DNA from: Bradyrhizobium semiaridum
GTDB taxonomy: Bacteria > Pseudomonadota > Alphaproteobacteria > Rhizobiales > Xanthobacteraceae
DNA: 64,000 nt
Direction of reading: 5' to 3'
Assembly (NCBI RefSeq): GCF_020329505.1
Contig: NZ_JAGKJJ010000005.1
Span: 1-64,000, forward strand
In this document: positions 47,406 to 55,645 of the stretch, piece after piece
How positions within the stretch are numbered: position 1 is the stretch's first letter
Layout: every line of letters begins with the position of its first letter
Notes under the pieces: model-generated
Databases searched by the model: none
What the model was told of the DNA's origin: nothing
Seen by the model: only the letters and a program-made list of their open reading frames with translations
Program-made: the position numbers and the translations under genes

Positions 47406-47902
47406 CTTCGCCTCTCCCCGCCTGCGGGGAGAGGCCGGAGCGCGTCAGCGATCCGCGTGAGGGGGAGCCTCCGCGAGGGCGGTGACGATCGTTTCGAGGA
47501 CACCCGCCAAATTGCTGGAGACCTCGTTGTTCCAAAACCGCAAAGCTCGATACTTGTGGTCGGTGAACCATTTGTCACGAGCCACGTCGCGCTGACTGTC
47601 GGCATGTTGTCCGCCCTCTACTTCGATGATGAGGCGGCATTCGCGACAGATGAAGTCGACGGTGTACGGACCGATCGGCTCCTGTCTAACGAACTTGTAG
47701 CCATTCAGCCTACGGCCGCGGAGGCGGTACCACAGCTTCCCTTCAACATCTGTCGAGGCATTTCGCAGATTCCTTGCGCGTTCGGTCTTGGACTCATCAG
47801 CACCGCGCATGCGGAGACTCCCCCTCACCCGTCTCGCTCCGGACGATGCTTCGCATCGCTCGGCGCGAGCCGGCCTCTCCCCGCAAGCGGGGAGAGGCGA
47901 AG
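47406..47902. mobile_element. Palindromic element (family A) carrying a DUF559 nuclease gene
   Basis: About 497 bases bounded by inverted ends. The left end at 47406-47474 has CTTCGCCTCTCCCCGC, a hairpin partner GCGGGGAGAGGC, and inner GTGAGGGGGAG. The right end at 47811-47902 has the inverse: CTCCCCCTCAC inward and GCCTCTCCCCGCAAGCGGGG then AGAGGCGAAG outward. The same ends, without a gene, make up 15917-16039 and 27828-28014. Here the centre is a leftward nuclease gene whose last codons run into the left end. The element splits the acyl-CoA ligase from livH. No target-site duplication could be established by eye. That it is mobile is inference. Confidence 0.6.
47445..47810 (-). CDS. DUF559 endonuclease-like protein
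   Basis: A 121-residue protein of the DUF559 family, a Vsr/restriction-endonuclease-like fold. Conserved parts are EGKLWYRLRGRRLNGYKFVR, QEPIGPYTVDFICRECRL and IIEVEGGQHADSQRD, then YRALRFWNNEVSSNLAGVLE. Asp52, Glu63 and Glu65 with Gln68-His69 look like the metal-binding core. It runs against the surrounding liv genes, and its start and end codons touch the inverted ends of the repeat element 47406-47902. The family is widespread, but no role is firmly known to me; DNA nicking or repair, or movement of the element, are possibilities. Confidence 0.85.
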   Translation of the reverse strand: MRGADESKTERARNLRNASTDVEGKLWYRLRGRRLNGYKFVRQEPIGPYTVDFICRECRLIIEVEGGQHADSQRDVARDKWFTDHKYRALRFWNNEVSSNLAGVLETIVTALAEAPPHADR

Positions 47903-47915
47903 GACAGCATAGCAC

Positions 47916-48809
47916 ATGAACACCCAGTTCCTGATCCAGCTCCTCGTCAACGGCCTCGTGGTCGGCACGCTCTATGGCGTGGTCGCGATGTCGTTCGTGC
48001 TGATCTACAAGGCGACACAGGTCGTCAACTTCGCGCAGGGCGAGCTGCTGCTGGTCGGCGCCTGGGTGTGCTGGGCGCTGCTGACCAAGTACCAGTTGCC
48101 GTTCTGGATCGGCATGCCGATCACCCTCGTCTTCATGTTCATCTTCGGCATCGCGATCCAGGTCATCATCCTGCGGCCGATGATCGGCGAGCCGATCATT
48201 TCGGTCATCATGGTGACGATCGGCCTGTCCACCGTGTTCCAGGCTGCGCTGAAGTGGATCTTCGGCGTGAACCCGCAGCCGTTCCCGCGCGTGTTCCAGA
48301 GCCAGGCGGTCGATCTGTTCGGGCTGCAGATCCAGACCGTGTACGTCATGAGCCTCGTGGTGTCGCTCGCCATGATGTTCGGCATGGCCTGGTTCTTCCG
48401 CGCCTCCAAATATGGTCTGGCGATGCGCGCCACCGCGTTCAACCAGCAGGTCGCGCAGTCGCTCGGCATCTCCGTCAAGAGCGTGTTCGCGATGGCCTGG
48501 GCGATCTCGGCCACCGTCTCGGCGGTCGCCGGCGTCGTAGTCGCGGTGGTCAACGGCGTGTCTTCCGGCCTCTCCGCCTATGGCATCAAGGTGTTTCCAG
48601 CGGCGATCCTCGGCGGCCTCGATTCGGTCGGCGGCGCCGTGCTCGGCGGCATCATCATCGGGCTGCTCGAGAACGTCGCGCAATATGTCGACAGCGAGTA
48701 TCTGCACCTCGGCAATCTCTACGAGATCGCACCGTTCTACGTCTTGATCATCATCCTGATGATCAAGCCTTACGGCCTGTTCGGCACCAAGGACATTGAG
48801 CGGGTCTAG
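47916..48809 (+). CDS. livH: Liv-type ABC transporter permease (LivH), second cluster
   Basis: A 297-residue membrane permease with FLIQLLVNGLVVGTLYGVVA at the N-terminus, QVVNFAQGELLLVGAWVCW (LivH signature), the ATPase-docking AMRATAFNQQVAQSLGISV and GIKVFPAAILGGLDSVGGA. It forms the channel with the LivM gene 106 bases downstream. The start is only 14 bases after the nuclease-bearing element, so its ribosome-binding site (GAGAGG) comes from the element's own right end. The stop codon TAG abuts a small repeat of family G. Confidence 0.92.
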   Translation: MNTQFLIQLLVNGLVVGTLYGVVAMSFVLIYKATQVVNFAQGELLLVGAWVCWALLTKYQLPFWIGMPITLVFMFIFGIAIQVIILRPMIGEPIISVIMVTIGLSTVFQAALKWIFGVNPQPFPRVFQSQAVDLFGLQIQTVYVMSLVVSLAMMFGMAWFFRASKYGLAMRATAFNQQVAQSLGISVKSVFAMAWAISATVSAVAGVVVAVVNGVSSGLSAYGIKVFPAAILGGLDSVGGAVLGGIIIGLLENVAQYVDSEYLHLGNLYEIAPFYVLIIILMIKPYGLFGTKDIERV

Positions 48810-48856
48810 GCATGATCGCCGAAATGCCGAAACCGGTTTTTGGTAACGATCATGCC
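48809..48856. repeat. Short family G repeat at the livH stop codon
   Basis: A 9-bp inverted pair GGCATGATC (48809-48817) and GATCATGCC (48848-48856) encloses about 30 bases including AAACCGGTTTTTGG. The first G is the last base of the livH stop codon. The arms resemble the right half of the repeat at 56913-57043 (GAGCATGATC/GATCATGCTC), which also touches a stop codon. Confidence 0.6.
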
Positions 48857-48915
48857 CAAACAAAAATGGGCGTGACGATGACTTCAGTCCAGCAGGGAGC
48901 GCAATAGAGCCCTCA

Positions 48916-49989
48916 ATGGCAACAACCACCCTCATCCCGTCGGGCGATTTCCGCACCTCCTATGCGGCCGACACCACGATCTTCCCGACCGCAACCAGCC
49001 GCAACTTTGCCATCGCCGGCATTGTGCTCGCCTGCTTCGCGCCGATGCTGCTGAGCAATTACTGGCTCTCGATCGCGATCCAGGTCGGCATCTTCGCGAT
49101 CGCGGCGCTCGGACTCAACGTGCTGGTCGGCTTCACCGGGCAGATCTCGATCGGCCATGCCGCGTTCTTCCTGCTCGGCGCCTTCACCTCGGCCTATATC
49201 TCCAACAACGCGCCGATCCCGGTGTTCTTCGCCATCCCCCTCGCCGGCCTGATCACGGCAATGGTCGGCCTGATCTTTGGTGTGCCGGCGGCGCGGCTGA
49301 AGGGGCTCTATCTCGTCATCGCCACGCTCGCCGCGCAGTACATCCTGCTCGACTTCTTCTCGCGCGCGGAATGGTTCTCCGGCGGCTCGGTGCCGGCGAG
49401 CGCCAACCCGTTCTCGATCTTCGGCTACACGCTGCGCGGCGACCGGCAGTATTTCTACGTCGTGCTGGCCTACATGGTGGTCAGCTATCTGCTCGTCACC
49501 AACCTGATGCGCACGCGCGACGGCCGCGCGCTGGTCGCGATTCGCGACCATTATCTCTCCGCCGAGATCATGGGCATCAACCTGACCAAATACCGCACGC
49601 TGTCGTTCGGGCTGGCCGCGTTCTTCGCTGGCATCGCCGGTGCGCTCTACGCCCACTACCAGCTCGTGGTCTCCCAGGAAGGTTTTGGCATCGAACGCTC
49701 GGTGCTGTTCCTCGCCATGGTCATCATCGGCGGCACCGGCTCTGTCATGGGCACGCTGATGGGCACCGCCTTCGTGGTGTTGCTGCCGGAATCGATGGAA
49801 TGGCTGAGCGCGTGGCTGAAGGGCGGCGCCATCGACAAAGCGCTGCAGCTCAACAACAACATCACCTTCCTGCGCGAGATCGCGATCGGCCTGATCATCA
49901 TCGGCTTTTTGATGTTCGAGCCGGACGGACTCGCGCATCGCTGGCGGCAGATCAAGGCCTACTGGAAACTCTACCCGTTCTCGCACTGA
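48916..49989 (+). CDS. livM: Liv-type ABC transporter permease (LivM), second cluster
   Basis: A 357-residue permease. ALGLNVLVGFTGQISIGHAA (about 70-89) is the LivM signature, ARLKGLYLVIATLAAQYILL and ALVAIRDHYLSAEIMGINLT (the ATPase-docking loop) follow, and IIGGTGSVMGTLMGTAFVVL comes late. It has about nine membrane segments with a short cytosolic N-terminus. It partners LivH at 47916 and precedes the binding-protein gene by 57 bases. Confidence 0.92.
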   Translation: MATTTLIPSGDFRTSYAADTTIFPTATSRNFAIAGIVLACFAPMLLSNYWLSIAIQVGIFAIAALGLNVLVGFTGQISIGHAAFFLLGAFTSAYISNNAPIPVFFAIPLAGLITAMVGLIFGVPAARLKGLYLVIATLAAQYILLDFFSRAEWFSGGSVPASANPFSIFGYTLRGDRQYFYVVLAYMVVSYLLVTNLMRTRDGRALVAIRDHYLSAEIMGINLTKYRTLSFGLAAFFAGIAGALYAHYQLVVSQEGFGIERSVLFLAMVIIGGTGSVMGTLMGTAFVVLLPESMEWLSAWLKGGAIDKALQLNNNITFLREIAIGLIIIGFLMFEPDGLAHRWRQIKAYWKLYPFSH

Positions 49990-50046
49990 GGCAGGCGCGG
50001 GACATTACTCACCAGATCGTTCAACGAATAACAGGAGGAATCAACG

Positions 50047-51330
50047 ATGACGATTAGATCCCTTTTGAGCTCGGTCTCACTCGCGCTGCTGCTCGGCAGC
50101 GGAGCTGCTACCGCGCAGGCCCAGATCGCAATCGGCCATCTGCAGGACCTCTCGGGCGGCACGTCCGACGTCGGCACACCCTATGGCCAGGGCGTCGCCG
50201 ACACCTTCGCCTGGGTCAACAAGAACGGCGGCGTCGGCGGCAAGCAGCTCAACGTCGACAGCAACGACTACGGCTATCAGGTGCCGCGCGCGATCGCGCT
50301 GTACAAGAAGTGGTCGGCGCCGGACGGCAAGGTCGCGGCGATCATGGGCTGGGGCACCGCGGATACCGAGGCGCTGACCGGCTTCCTCGCCCAGGACAAG
50401 ATCCCCGACATCTCCGGCTCCTACGCCGCCGCGCTGACCGATCCGGAAGGCACCAGCGGCAAGGCCAAGCCGGCGCCGTATAATTTCTTCTACGGCCCGA
50501 GCTATTCGGACGCGATGCGCGCGATGCTGACCTGGGCGGCGGAAGACTGGAAAGCCAAGGGCAAGTCCGGCAAGCCGAAATTCGTCCATATGGGCGCCAA
50601 CCATCCCTATCCGAACGCGCCGAAGGCGGCCGGCGAGGCGCTCGCCACCGAGCTCGGCTTCGAGGTGCTGCCGCCGCTGGTGTTCGCGCTGTCGCCGGGC
50701 GACTATTCGGCGCAGTGCCTGAGCCTGAAGAGCTCCGGCGCCAACTACGCCTATCTCGGCAACACCGCCGCCTCGAACATCTCGGTGCTGAAGGCCTGCA
50801 AGACCGCCGGCGTCGACGTCCAGTTCCTCGGCAATGTCTGGGGCATGGACGAGAATGCCGCCAAGACCGCGGGCGATGCCGCCGACGGCGTGATCTTCCC
50901 GCTGCGCACCGCGGTTGCCTGGGGCGGCAACGCGCCCGGCATGAAGACGGTGATGGAAATCTCCAAGATGTCCGATCCGTCAGGCAAGGTGTATCGCCCG
51001 GTGCACTACATCGCGGCGGTGTGCAGCGCGCTCTACCTGAAGGAAGCGCTGGACTGGGCCGTCAAGAACGGCGGCGCCACCGGCGAGAACGTCGCCAAGG
51101 GCTTCTACCAGAAGAAGGACTGGGTGCCATCAGGCATGGAGGGCGTCTGCAATCCATCGACCTGGACCGAGAAGGATCACCGCCCGACCACGAAGGTCGA
51201 CCTCTATCGCTCGAAAATCTCGGGCTCGACCGATGGCGACATCAATGACCTGATGGGCAAGGGCACGATCAAGCTCGACAAGGTCAAGACCGTCGAACTG
51301 CCGCGCAAGCCGGAATGGTTCGGCTGGTGA
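50047..51330 (+). CDS. Liv-type ABC transporter substrate-binding protein, second cluster
   Basis: A 427-residue periplasmic protein with a signal peptide (LLSSVSLALLLGSGAATAQA), then IAIGHLQDLSGGTSDVGTPY and GQGVADTFAWVNKNGGVGGK, the peripla_BP family start. It is longer than the LivK at 37487 and diverged from it, fitting the class often found with acyl-CoA ligases. AGGAGG lies before the ATG. Conserved YGPSYSDAMRAMLTWAAEDW and NTAASNISVLKACKTAG form the ligand cleft. Ligand unknown; an organic acid activated by the ligase at 45454 is a reasonable guess. Confidence 0.9.
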   Translation: MTIRSLLSSVSLALLLGSGAATAQAQIAIGHLQDLSGGTSDVGTPYGQGVADTFAWVNKNGGVGGKQLNVDSNDYGYQVPRAIALYKKWSAPDGKVAAIMGWGTADTEALTGFLAQDKIPDISGSYAAALTDPEGTSGKAKPAPYNFFYGPSYSDAMRAMLTWAAEDWKAKGKSGKPKFVHMGANHPYPNAPKAAGEALATELGFEVLPPLVFALSPGDYSAQCLSLKSSGANYAYLGNTAASNISVLKACKTAGVDVQFLGNVWGMDENAAKTAGDAADGVIFPLRTAVAWGGNAPGMKTVMEISKMSDPSGKVYRPVHYIAAVCSALYLKEALDWAVKNGGATGENVAKGFYQKKDWVPSGMEGVCNPSTWTEKDHRPTTKVDLYRSKISGSTDGDINDLMGKGTIKLDKVKTVELPRKPEWFGW

Positions 51331-51368
51331 GGCTCGTGAGGCTGCCGACCGCGCAGCCTCACAATAAC

Positions 51369-51470
51369 TCGTCATCCCCTGCGAAAGCGGGGGATCCAGT
51401 ACGCCGCGGCTTCCCGATTGATCGCTGGCGTCCCTGGAATACTGGGCCGGCCGTATCAGCGGGTGACGAC
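51369..51470. repeat. Palindromic repeat family F
   Basis: Begins GTCATCCCCTGCGAAAGCGG then GGGATCCAGTACGCCG and ends with the inverse-type CCGTATCAGCGGGTGACGAC, with TGGAATACTGG opposite CCAGTAC. The left half contains a hairpin CCCCTGCGAAAGCGGGG. It lies in the gap between the binding protein and livF, whose start is 20 bases after the repeat. Confidence 0.65.
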
Positions 51471-51489
51471 AGTCGAAGGTTATCGAAAC

Positions 51490-52329
51490 ATGACTGAAAC
51501 CGCAACAGCCACACGCACGGGACCGACGGCGGTCCCGCCGCCCCCTTTGCTCAGCGTCAACAACATCGAGGTCGTCTATGACGACGTCATCCTGGTCTTG
51601 CGCGGCCTCAGCCTCGACGTGCCGAAGGGCGCGATCGTGGCGCTGCTCGGCGCCAACGGCGCCGGCAAGTCGACCACGCTGAAGGCGATTTCCGGCCTGC
51701 TCAAGACCGAGGACGGCGAGGTGACGCGCGGCGAGATCCTGTTCGAGGGCCAGCGCATCAACGGCATCGATCCGGACAAGATCGTGCGCCGCGGCATCTT
51801 CCAGGTGATGGAGGGCCGCCGCATCGTCGCCGACATGACCTCGCTGGAGAATCTGCGGCTCGGCGCCTTCACCCGCCGCGACAACGAGGTCGCCAGTGAC
51901 ATCGACATGGTGTTCAAATATTTCCCGCGCCTGAAGGAGCGCACCGGCCTTGCCGGCTATCTCTCCGGCGGTGAGCAGCAGATGCTGGCAATCGGCCGCG
52001 CGCTGATGGCGCGTCCGAAGATGATCCTGATGGACGAGCCGTCCATGGGCCTGTCGCCGCTGCTGGTCAAGGAAGTGTTTTCGATCATCAAGGAGATCAA
52101 CCGCGATCTCGGCGTCACCATCCTCTTGGTCGAGCAGAACGCGCGCGCCGCGCTCTCGGTCGCAAGCCACGGCTACATCATGGAACAGGGCAAGGTGGTG
52201 CTCGACGGCTCCGCCGACGAGCTGCGCGACAACGAGGACGTCAAGGAATTCTATCTCGGCGGCGCCGGCGACCAGCGCAAGAGCTTCAAGAACCTGAAGA
52301 GCTTCAAGCGGCGCAAGCGCTGGCTGTAA
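51490..52329 (+). CDS. livF: Liv-type ABC transporter ATPase (LivF), second cluster
   Basis: A 279-residue ATPase: GANGAGKSTTLKAISG (Walker A), GIFQVMEGRRIVADMTSLEN (Q-loop; LivF of the ligase-linked type), LSGGEQQMLAIGRALM (signature), MILMDEPSMGLSPLLVKE (Walker B), LLVEQNARAALSVA (H-loop). A basic C-terminal tail KNLKSFKRRKRWL is unusual compared with the 238-residue LivF at 33913. ATG 51490 is used; an upstream frame to 51418 passes through a repeat. It is the last gene of the cluster. Confidence 0.91.
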   Translation: MTETATATRTGPTAVPPPPLLSVNNIEVVYDDVILVLRGLSLDVPKGAIVALLGANGAGKSTTLKAISGLLKTEDGEVTRGEILFEGQRINGIDPDKIVRRGIFQVMEGRRIVADMTSLENLRLGAFTRRDNEVASDIDMVFKYFPRLKERTGLAGYLSGGEQQMLAIGRALMARPKMILMDEPSMGLSPLLVKEVFSIIKEINRDLGVTILLVEQNARAALSVASHGYIMEQGKVVLDGSADELRDNEDVKEFYLGGAGDQRKSFKNLKSFKRRKRWL

Positions 52330-52389
52330 ACGCCGTTAAGCGAAGTGGAGAGCGTTCGCGTGAGGATGCGTCGGGACAGCGAGACGGTT

Positions 52390-53529
52390 CTAGCCGAGCA
52401 CCTGCTCGGCCTCTGTGACCGCGCAGAGCACGTGATAGAACGACGACGCGGGAATGGTGGCGACCAGCGAATTGCCGTCGCGATCGAACTGGTCGTACCA
52501 GCCGCCCGCGACCGGATGGCTGAGATAGTGCCGCTCGAGCAGCACCAGCGCCGCGCGCGCCTCGTCCGCCGCCCCGCTCTCGCCGGCTTCGGCCTGCGCG
52601 ATCCAGGCCTTCGCCAGCTCGCTCTGCGGCCACAGCCGGCGCGTATGACGGCGGATGTTGCCTTCGGCATCGCCTTCATCGACCAGGCAGCCGGTGGCCG
52701 CATCGCGATAGCGCAGCGCCGACGTCAAGAGCTCGCCGCGCGGACGCCCGGTCGGGCAGCCGGTGATGCGTTCAAAGCCCTTCAGCAGCCAAACCCACTC
52801 CGCGAGATGGCCGGGCTCGACGCTGACGGGCGGGATCTTCGACCAGTCCTCCTCGAAATACTCGCCGAGCACGCGCGTCTGCTTGTCGTAGAGATTGGCG
52901 AGGAACAGCGCGAAGAACTCGCCGGCGCGGTTCTGGAACGACAGGTCATGCGTCGCGTCGAAGCAGGCGATCATCGCCTCGAACAGATGCATCTGCGGAT
53001 TTTGCCGGCGCGGCATCGACGGCGGCAGCCCTTCCTGAAAGCCGCCATGCGGCGAGCGCAGCTGCGCGTCGAGAAACGCCAGCAGCCCGTCGATCTCGGC
53101 GCGTATCTGGGCGTCTTGCTCGAGGCCATAGGCGGTCGCGAGCGCGAGCAGCACGAAGGCGTGGCCGTAGGTGTCGCGCAGCGGGTCGAGCACGCCGCCG
53201 TCCGGCGTCAGGCTGAAGACGAAGCCGGGACGGCCATCCGGCGCCTTCGCCCTGGCCAGCAGGTATTCCAGCCCTCTCAGCGCGATCGCACGTCCCTCCG
53301 GATACCAGCCCATCTGCGCCGCCTTGGCGTAGCAATAGATCTGGCGCGCCTGCACGAGCAGCCGGCGCGGGGCGGCATGATCGGCGCTGCCATCCCGGTG
53401 CAGCCGGTCGACAAAGCCGCCAGCCTTGGCGTCCCAGCCCACGCTCGACCACAGCGGCAGCGCATGGTCGACGATCCGGCTCTTCAATCTTGCGACGACG
53501 TCGGCCGCTCCGCCCTGTGCTTCAGCCAT
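52390..53529 (-). CDS. AGE-family N-acylglucosamine 2-epimerase/isomerase-like protein
   Basis: A 379-residue (alpha/alpha)6-barrel protein of the AGE superfamily. Family features are RRLLVQARQIYCYAKAAQMG, DTYGHAFVLLALATAY, QNPQMHLFEAMIACFDAT, SVEPGHLAEWVWLL (catalytic His in EPGH) and RRLWPQSELAKAW. Members interconvert mannose and fructose, glucosamine epimers or cellobiose; this one, with its EPGHxxEW and no fused partner, resembles the mannose/aldose isomerases found beside mannose genes. Single gene, divergent from the PaaK-like ligase by 95 bases. Confidence 0.87.
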   Translation of the reverse strand: MAEAQGGAADVVARLKSRIVDHALPLWSSVGWDAKAGGFVDRLHRDGSADHAAPRRLLVQARQIYCYAKAAQMGWYPEGRAIALRGLEYLLARAKAPDGRPGFVFSLTPDGGVLDPLRDTYGHAFVLLALATAYGLEQDAQIRAEIDGLLAFLDAQLRSPHGGFQEGLPPSMPRRQNPQMHLFEAMIACFDATHDLSFQNRAGEFFALFLANLYDKQTRVLGEYFEEDWSKIPPVSVEPGHLAEWVWLLKGFERITGCPTGRPRGELLTSALRYRDAATGCLVDEGDAEGNIRRHTRRLWPQSELAKAWIAQAEAGESGAADEARAALVLLERHYLSHPVAGGWYDQFDRDGNSLVATIPASSFYHVLCAVTEAEQVLG

Positions 53530-53624
53530 CCTCGTCCCTGGAACAGTCCCAACGTCCGTAAACGCCGTCTGATAGCACGCGCGAGGCGGCGCGCAACCTG
53601 CGCGAATCTTGCCAAGGACCAGCC

Positions 53625-54848
53625 ATGACCGACCATTACGACGCCCTCGAAACCCGCGATCCGGCCGAGCGCGAGGCTGCCTTGTTCGCCCGCCTCCCCG
53701 AGGTGCTGCACAAGGCCATGGCCGCCCCTGCTTATGCCAATTTGCTGAGGGGCATAGATCCCGCCTCCGTCACCAGCCGGGACGCGCTGGCGCGGCTGCC
53801 GGTGCTGCGCAAGTCGGAACTCCCTGCCCTGCACAAGGCCGCGCCGCCGTTCGGCGGCTTCGTGGCCGGTGCTCCGGGCTCGTTCGCCCGGCTATTCACC
53901 TCGCCCGGGCCGATCTTCGAGCCGGAAGGCCGCCAGGCCGATCCCTGGCGCGGCGCCCGGGCGCTGTTCGCGGCCGGCTTTCGCGAGGGCGACGTGGTGC
54001 TGAACACGTTCAGCTACCACCTCACCCCCGGCGGCTTCATTTTCGACGCCTCGGCGCGGGCGCTGGGCTGCGCGGTGATCCCGGCCGGTCCCGGGAATAC
54101 CGAGCAGCAGTTCGAGCTGATCGAGGCCTACCGACCGATCGGCTATAGCGGCACGCCGGACTTCCTGAAGATCCTGCTCGACGCCGCCGCAACTGCCGGC
54201 CGCGACGTCTCCTCGATCAAGCGCGCGCTGGTCTCCGGTGCCGCATTCCCGAAGTCGCTGCAGGAGGAGATGAAGTCGCGCGGCATCGAGGCCTATCAGG
54301 CCTTCGGCACCGCCGATCTCGGCATGATCGCGTTCGAGACGCCGGCGCGCGAGGGCATGACCGTCAACGAGGACCTGATCCTCGAGATCGTCAAACCCGG
54401 CACCGGCGATCCGATCGCGCCGGGCGATGTCGGCGAGATCGTGGTCACCTCGCTCGATCCGCATCATCCCTGGATCCGTCTCGCGCTCGGCGACCTCACC
54501 GCCGCGCTGCCGGGCAAGAGCCCGTGCGGACGCACCAACATGCGCATCAAGGGCTGGATAGGCCGCGCCGACCAGACCACCAAGGTCAAGGGCATGTTCG
54601 TGCGCCCCGAGCAGATCGCCGAGATCGGCAAGCGGCATCCCGAGCTCGGACGGCTGCGCCTCGTCGTCAGCCGCGCCGGCGAGACCGATGTGATGACGCT
54701 CAGGGCCGAATGCGCTGCACCGCCTGCGGCGCTGCAAGACGAGCTTGCGGCGACGCTGCGGGCGGTCACCAAGCTCGGCGGCAATGTCGAGATAGTCGGC
54801 GGCGGCGCGCTGCCCAACGACGGCAAGGTGATCGCCGACGAGCGGTAG
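53625..54848 (+). CDS. PaaK-like phenylacetate-CoA ligase family protein
   Basis: A 407-residue adenylate-forming enzyme. It has LPVLRKSELPALHKAAPPFG, the phosphate-loop-like FTSPGPIFEPEG, SGTPDFLKILLDAAATAG, ALVSGAAFPKSLQEEMKSRG, YQAFGTADLGMIAFE and the C-domain WIGRADQTTKVKGMFVRPEQ, the order typical of PaaK. It activates an aryl acid with CoA. It follows the liv-ligase cluster after one opposing gene, and PaaK-type ligases often accompany such transporters, so it may act on the imported acid. Exact substrate is unknown. Confidence 0.9.
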   Translation: MTDHYDALETRDPAEREAALFARLPEVLHKAMAAPAYANLLRGIDPASVTSRDALARLPVLRKSELPALHKAAPPFGGFVAGAPGSFARLFTSPGPIFEPEGRQADPWRGARALFAAGFREGDVVLNTFSYHLTPGGFIFDASARALGCAVIPAGPGNTEQQFELIEAYRPIGYSGTPDFLKILLDAAATAGRDVSSIKRALVSGAAFPKSLQEEMKSRGIEAYQAFGTADLGMIAFETPAREGMTVNEDLILEIVKPGTGDPIAPGDVGEIVVTSLDPHHPWIRLALGDLTAALPGKSPCGRTNMRIKGWIGRADQTTKVKGMFVRPEQIAEIGKRHPELGRLRLVVSRAGETDVMTLRAECAAPPAALQDELAATLRAVTKLGGNVEIVGGGALPNDGKVIADER

Positions 54849-54985
54849 GCCCGCGCTAGCCAGCCTTATATTCGCCTCTCGAGCCGACCCTGCAATCCCT
54901 CGTTGGCGCTGTGGACAGCGCTCGTATTGCGGCGCGACACATTGTGCGATTGAATGAAGATGGAAGTTGCCGCCACCCGAGTGAA

Positions 54986-55531
54986 ATGCACCACGATCCG
55001 ATGAGCAGCCCTACCGCTGGCCAAGCAAGAAGACCGGCCGTGTTCTTCGATCGCGACGGCGTCCTCAACCAGGATATCGGCTACCTGTTCGAGAGCGACA
55101 AATTGGTGTGGATCGACGGCGCGCGCGAGGCGGTGAAGGCCGTCAACGACGCCGGCTATTTTGCATTCGTCGTGACCAACCAGTCCGGCGTTGCACGAGG
55201 CCTTTACGAGGAGGCGCATGTCGAGGAGCTGCATCGCTGGATGGCGGCCGAACTCACCAGGATCGGCGCGCATATCGATGCGTTCGAATACTGCCCGTTC
55301 CACCCGGAAGGAAGCGTTGATCGGTATCGGCAGGTGAGCCATCGCCGCAAGCCCTCGCCCGGCATGATCAACGACCTCCTGGAGCGGTTTCCGGTCGATC
55401 TCGAGCGGAGCTTTCTGATCGGCGATCAGCCGACCGATCTGGAGGCCGCGCGTGCCGCCGGCCTCAAGGGCTACCTGTTCTCGGGACCCAATCTGGAGCT
55501 GTTCCTGAGGCCGCTGCTGCACATCGGCTGA
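54986..55531 (+). CDS. gmhB: HAD-IIIA phosphatase, GmhB-like (heptose bisphosphate phosphatase family)
   Basis: A 181-residue HAD phosphatase. AVFFDRDGVLNQDIGYLFE holds the nucleophile Asp, VVTNQSGVARGLYEEAHVEE is the second motif and FLIGDQPTDLEAARAAGLKG the metal-binding end. It aligns with GmhB through YCPFHPEGSVDRYRQVSHRR, but of the four zinc ligands known in E. coli GmhB (Cys-His-Cys-Cys) only the first Cys is kept. It may therefore be a zinc-free variant or act on another sugar phosphate. Start is ambiguous between ATG 54986 and 55001; upstream GTG 54911 is unlikely. It stands before a GT4 gene in the same direction. Confidence 0.82.
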   Translation: MHHDPMSSPTAGQARRPAVFFDRDGVLNQDIGYLFESDKLVWIDGAREAVKAVNDAGYFAFVVTNQSGVARGLYEEAHVEELHRWMAAELTRIGAHIDAFEYCPFHPEGSVDRYRQVSHRRKPSPGMINDLLERFPVDLERSFLIGDQPTDLEAARAAGLKGYLFSGPNLELFLRPLLHIG

Positions 55532-55645
55532 GGGATCGCACTCCGACCAGCTGCCGCGCCGGCTTGGCAGTTCGACGGTCCAAGACGCTTGAGCCAAGAC
55601 GCTTGAGCATGCTGCCGCGATCACCTACAGAGCGGTTTTGAGACA

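Noticed and set aside
47445..48956. The nuclease gene as part of a 503-codon leftward protein
   Set aside because: The upstream 380 codons are antisense to livH; the DUF559 family sequence begins only at the ATG at 47810, which is a normal family length.
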